Shown one piece after another: positions 24,198-26,787 of a stretch of DNA of 26,787 bases. Numbering within the stretch: the stretch's first letter is position 1; every line of letters begins with the position of its first letter. Origin of the DNA: Floccifex sp051873555. GTDB lineage: Bacteria; Bacillota_I; Bacilli_A; Erysipelotrichales; Erysipelotrichaceae. Made by a program: the position numbers and the translations under genes. The notes under the pieces were generated by a model. The model was not told where the DNA came from. It saw only the letters and a program-made list of their open reading frames with translations, and made no database searches. The stretch lies in contig NZ_JBJEEY010000162.1 of NCBI RefSeq assembly GCF_051873555.1, forward strand, positions 1-26,787. Direction: 5' to 3'.

Positions 24198-25397
24198 ATG
24201 AATACACAACAAGTTTTAGATTACGTAGAACAAGAAGACGTTCAATTTATTCGTTTATCATTTTGCGATGTTTTTGGCAAACAAAAAAATATTTCCATTT
24301 TACCTGAACAACTGCCCAGAGCTTTTAAAGAAGGAATTTCTATAGATGGAAGTGCCATCGATGGATTTATGGACGAAAGCAATTCGGATTTATTTTTATA
24401 TCCAGATCCAAATACGCTTTGTGTTTTACCTTGGCGTTCTATTGAAGGAGCAGTTGTTCGTATGGAATGTCAGATCAAATATCCAAATGGAAAAGAATTT
24501 GAAAGAGATTGTCGCTATATTTTAAAAAAGGCAATTTATGAAGCCAAAGAAAAGGGAATTACATTTGATTTTGGAACTGAATTTGAATTTTATTTATTTA
24601 AACTCGATGAAAATGAAAATAATACTTTCATTCCATTGGATCAAGGAGGCTATATGGATGTCAGTCCCGATGACAAAGGGGAAGACGTTCGAAGAGATAT
24701 TTGTTTTACATTGACTGATATGAACATTCATCCTGAAGCGAGTCACCACGAAGAAGGGCCTGGACAAAATGAAATTGATTTTAAATATAGTTCGGCTTTA
24801 AGTGCAGCGGACAATGCACAGACTTTTAAATGGGTCGTAAAAACCATTGCTCGAAGTAATGGCTTATATGCGGATTTTTCACCTAAACCTTTAAAACAAG
24901 AAGCTGGCAATGGTTTACATATCAATATTTCAATTGAAAGCGAAAATTCAAATGATTTAAATTATGTTTTAGGTGGTTTATTGGCGCATTTAGAAGAAAT
25001 GACTTTATTTTTAAATCCAGTAGAAGCCAGTTATGAAAGAATTGGAAAACGAAAAGCCCCTAAATATATTAGCTGGTCTCGTTATAATCGTACACAAGCT
25101 ATTCGTATTCCTGCTGTTCATGAAGGGAAAACTCGATTGGAATTAAGAAGTCCAGATCCTTGTTGTAATCCATATTTAGCTTTTGCGCTTGTGATTTATG
25201 CTGGTTTAGATGGAATTGAAAGAAAATTAGAAGCTCCAGAAGAAATCATTGCCAATGTGTATCATGCAAGCCATGATGTTCTTTCTTCTTTAAAACCGAT
25301 TCCAAGTTCGATTCGAAAGGCAAGCAATGTAGCTATGGAAAGTGAATTTATTCAAAAATATATTCCGAAAAAAATAATTGAATCGTATTTAAAATAG
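24198..25397 (+). CDS. glnA: Glutamine synthetase type I-like, short, with an altered flap
   Basis: A 399-residue GSI-type protein, about 40 shorter than usual. Conserved active-site residues by motif: Asp50 (IDGSA), Glu128 and Glu130 (GTEFEF), His184 and Glu185 (SHHEE), Glu192 (QNE), His241 (GNGLH), Arg281, Arg303 (IRIP), Glu315 and Arg317 (LELRSPDP). The flap, usually NSYKRLVPGYEAP, reads ASYERIGKRKAP: it is one residue shorter and the flap glutamate (Glu327 in Salmonella) is replaced by Lys286. The C-terminal segment that crosses between the two rings of GSI is missing. It could be an active variant, or a partly catalytic sensor. GGAGG is 5 nt before the ATG. It is followed by the ANTAR gene with 9 nt between. 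Confidence 0.85.
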   Translation: MNTQQVLDYVEQEDVQFIRLSFCDVFGKQKNISILPEQLPRAFKEGISIDGSAIDGFMDESNSDLFLYPDPNTLCVLPWRSIEGAVVRMECQIKYPNGKEFERDCRYILKKAIYEAKEKGITFDFGTEFEFYLFKLDENENNTFIPLDQGGYMDVSPDDKGEDVRRDICFTLTDMNIHPEASHHEEGPGQNEIDFKYSSALSAADNAQTFKWVVKTIARSNGLYADFSPKPLKQEAGNGLHINISIESENSNDLNYVLGGLLAHLEEMTLFLNPVEASYERIGKRKAPKYISWSRYNRTQAIRIPAVHEGKTRLELRSPDPCCNPYLAFALVIYAGLDGIERKLEAPEEIIANVYHASHDVLSSLKPIPSSIRKASNVAMESEFIQKYIPKKIIESYLK

Positions 25398-25406
25398 GTG
25401 ATGAAT

Positions 25407-25979
25407 ATGATCAATAAAAGAAAAGTATTGATTATATCCAGTGGTGAAAAACTATTGCCTGTTTTAAAAGAAATGATGCCTATGTCGGAATATAGTTGTT
25501 TTATTTCAAAAACAGTACACGATGCGAAAATCAAATTAAGAAGTGAAAGCTTTGATTTTGTGATTATTCAAACGCCTGTGAAAGATGAATTTGGTATAAA
25601 GTCCAGTCAGGAAATTTCACATATTTATGATGTCAGTGTGATATTACTTGTCAAAAACGATATTTTTGATACTGTTGTATATCGTTTGAAAGAGGAATCC
25701 ATTTTTGTGGTGTCTTTACCTACATCAAAACAAGTTTTATATCAGACGCTTTGTTTAATGAATACATTTGTATCTCAAAAAGAAAAGGCACAAATGGAAA
25801 TTAAGAAGTTAAGAAAGAAATTAAAAGATCAGCAAATTATTTCTCAGGCAAAGCTTGTTTTAATTGAACAGTATCATTGGTCAGAAGAAAAAGCGCATCA
25901 TTACATCGAAAAAGTTGCCATGGATGCATCGATTACAAAAATTGAAGTTGCGACTCGTTTATTAGAAAAAGTTAAGTGA
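25407..25979 (+). CDS. ANTAR-domain regulator (RNA-binding antiterminator) with a pseudo-receiver
   Basis: A 190-residue protein. Residues 5-120 form a receiver-like domain but lack the acidic pair (ISSGEK) and the phospho-acceptor (FVIIQTPVKDE), so it is probably not phosphorylated. Residues 123-145 look like a coiled coil. Residues 136-188 match the ANTAR domain (AKLVLIEQYHWSEEKAHHYI, then AMDASITKIEVATRLLE), which in AmiR, NasR and EutV binds paired RNA hairpins to block terminators. Start: ATG 25407 with AGGTG upstream; the GTG at 25398 would sit directly on the glnA stop. It is co-transcribed with glnA, and such pairs are known in clostridia. A likely target is the glnN leader terminator 1.3 kb away. 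Confidence 0.88.
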   Translation: MINKRKVLIISSGEKLLPVLKEMMPMSEYSCFISKTVHDAKIKLRSESFDFVIIQTPVKDEFGIKSSQEISHIYDVSVILLVKNDIFDTVVYRLKEESIFVVSLPTSKQVLYQTLCLMNTFVSQKEKAQMEIKKLRKKLKDQQIISQAKLVLIEQYHWSEEKAHHYIEKVAMDASITKIEVATRLLEKVK

Positions 25980-25982
25980 AGG

Positions 25983-26009
25983 AAAGCATAAGAAATTATG
26001 CTTTTTTTT
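25983..26009 (+). terminator. Intrinsic terminator of glnA-ANTAR
   Basis: A 9-bp stem AAAGCATAA/TTATGCTTT (25983-25991 with 25996-26004), GAAA loop, then T's to 26009. Confidence 0.9.
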
Positions 26010-26017
26010 GATATAAT
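26009..26017 (+). promoter_or_regulatory. Extended -10 promoter of the deacetylase gene, 6 nt before the ATG
   Basis: TGATATAAT (TGn plus a perfect -10) begins in the T-run of the preceding terminator. TATAAT ends 6 nt before the ATG at 26024, which puts transcription on or beside the A of ATG. No Shine-Dalgarno sequence is present. Confidence 0.55.
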
Positions 26018-26023
26018 CTGTAT

Positions 26024-26737
26024 ATGAAAAAGAAAATATTTTGTTGTATTTTGTTGTTTTTGTCTTTATTTGGATTTTATATGCGTCCTTCGATTCCTGT
26101 TTTAGGCTATCACAATATAGTATTAGAAAAAGATGAAGATATATATTCATTAACTCTAAATCAATTTCAAGAACAAATGAAGTATTTATACGATCATCAT
26201 TATAAAACCTTAACAATGGATGAATTATATGCTTGCTTAACCGGAAAAAAAGATATTCCATTTAAAAGTGTTGTTTTAACTTTTGATGATGGATATGCTT
26301 CCTTTATTGATTTAGTCAAACCCATTTTAAAACAATATCATTTTCATGGAACATGTTTTGTGATTGGAAAACATGTCATAGATGATAAAGAAATCTATGT
26401 CAAAGAACAGCAGATGATCAATGATGAAACAGTTTCTTTTTATTCGCATTCCTATGATTTACATCAAAGACAAAATGGAAAAGCCTTGGTTAAGGTTTTG
26501 TCTTTAGATGAAATTGAAATGGATTTTGATTCAGGCGTTGTGGATTCTACTTATTTTGCGTATCCATATGGTATAACACGAAATATGGATACTCTTTTAT
26601 CAAAAAAACAAGTGAAAATGGCTTTTTCATATAATCAATTTCACAATGCTTCTTCATTGGATTCCATTTATGCGATTCCTCGTTTTGCGATGGTTGATTT
26701 TTTGGGTATGTGGTATTTTAGATGGGTAGTCTTATAA
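26024..26737 (+). CDS. Polysaccharide deacetylase (NodB homology), membrane-anchored
   Basis: A 237-residue secreted or membrane-anchored enzyme. An N-terminal hydrophobic segment (residues about 4-20) is followed by the NodB domain: VLGYHNI, then VLTFDDGYASF (motif 1, Asp-Asp), HSYDLH (motif 2, metal histidines) and FAYPYG (motif 3). It would remove acetyl groups from a cell-wall or surface sugar; peptidoglycan is the usual target but is not shown here. The start is chosen because the membrane segment begins directly after it; no ribosome site exists and an ATG further in (26081) would remove the anchor. The frame ends at TAA. Confidence 0.82.
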   Translation: MKKKIFCCILLFLSLFGFYMRPSIPVLGYHNIVLEKDEDIYSLTLNQFQEQMKYLYDHHYKTLTMDELYACLTGKKDIPFKSVVLTFDDGYASFIDLVKPILKQYHFHGTCFVIGKHVIDDKEIYVKEQQMINDETVSFYSHSYDLHQRQNGKALVKVLSLDEIEMDFDSGVVDSTYFAYPYGITRNMDTLLSKKQVKMAFSYNQFHNASSLDSIYAIPRFAMVDFLGMWYFRWVVL

Positions 26738-26787
26738 AAAAGGGGCTGTAACGAGTAAATAACCCTAAAATAAAAAAATTGCGCTAA
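26738..26787. other. Short AT-rich tail at the window edge
   Basis: No gene is visible. A GGGGCTGTAACGAG stretch at about 26743-26756 recalls the ends of some insertion sequences, but one end without a transposase cannot be tested here. Confidence 0.2.

Noticed and set aside
24006..24200. A complete two-hairpin ANTAR target before glnN
   Set aside because: Only one hexaloop candidate, with a 3-bp stem, was found; no second hairpin fits between the predicted start and the terminator.
1..26787. CRISPR arrays, tRNA and rRNA genes
   Set aside because: No regularly spaced repeats, cloverleaf-like segments or rRNA-like stretches were noticed on either strand.

Overview
The window is AT-rich DNA from a Gram-positive bacterium. 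Strong GGAGG-type ribosome binding sites, a Spx regulator, CcpA-type cre boxes, an unadenylylated-type glutamine synthetase (GS) followed by an ANTAR regulator, a GSIII, and pyruvate phosphate dikinase together point to a low-GC Bacillota, most likely a gut Erysipelotrichia-like or clostridia-like anaerobe. The genus cannot be fixed from sequence alone.

Layout. 1-420: the 3' end of an IS200/IS605-type tnpB and its right-end RNA/hairpin region. 450-4800: trpS (minus), spx (plus) and pyruvate phosphate dikinase (plus, cre-like box upstream). 4800-8000: a YczE/YitT-type membrane protein divergent from a LysR regulator, a YjdF/DUF2238 membrane protein coupled to that regulator, and an unrecognised multi-pass membrane protein. 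8130-10425: a three-gene operon (crotonase, CoA-transferase A and B) with a clear promoter and a cre-like box on the predicted transcription start. 10430-13060: a decaying accessory patch holding a GNAT acetyltransferase with an in-frame stop, an intact Phd/RelE-type toxin-antitoxin pair, and an AAA/DUF4143 ATPase that has lost its start codon and carries a frameshift. 13086-14280: a transglutaminase-like lipoprotein.

14288-25980 is a nitrogen assimilation locus. The minus strand reads glnN (GSIII), asnB, gltB, gltD. The plus strand reads a GSI-type glnA and an ANTAR regulator from a divergent promoter. Together they take up ammonium into glutamine, move amide nitrogen to glutamate and asparagine, and probably sense nitrogen status. 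A strong promoter for glnN is followed within about 6 nt by a 14-bp perfect stem with a U-run, a textbook intrinsic terminator inside the leader. The neighbouring ANTAR protein (RNA-binding antiterminator family) has a receiver domain without a phospho-acceptor, and the GSI has a non-standard flap and a short C-terminus. The most interesting hypothesis here is a GS/ANTAR sensor controlling the glnN leader terminator. The window ends with a polysaccharide deacetylase and a short tail.

A second pattern is that at least three genes (4803-5402, 10444 and 26024), and probably a fourth (13108-14265), have a -10 hexamer exactly 6 nt before the ATG and no ribosome binding site, so their mRNAs may be leaderless.
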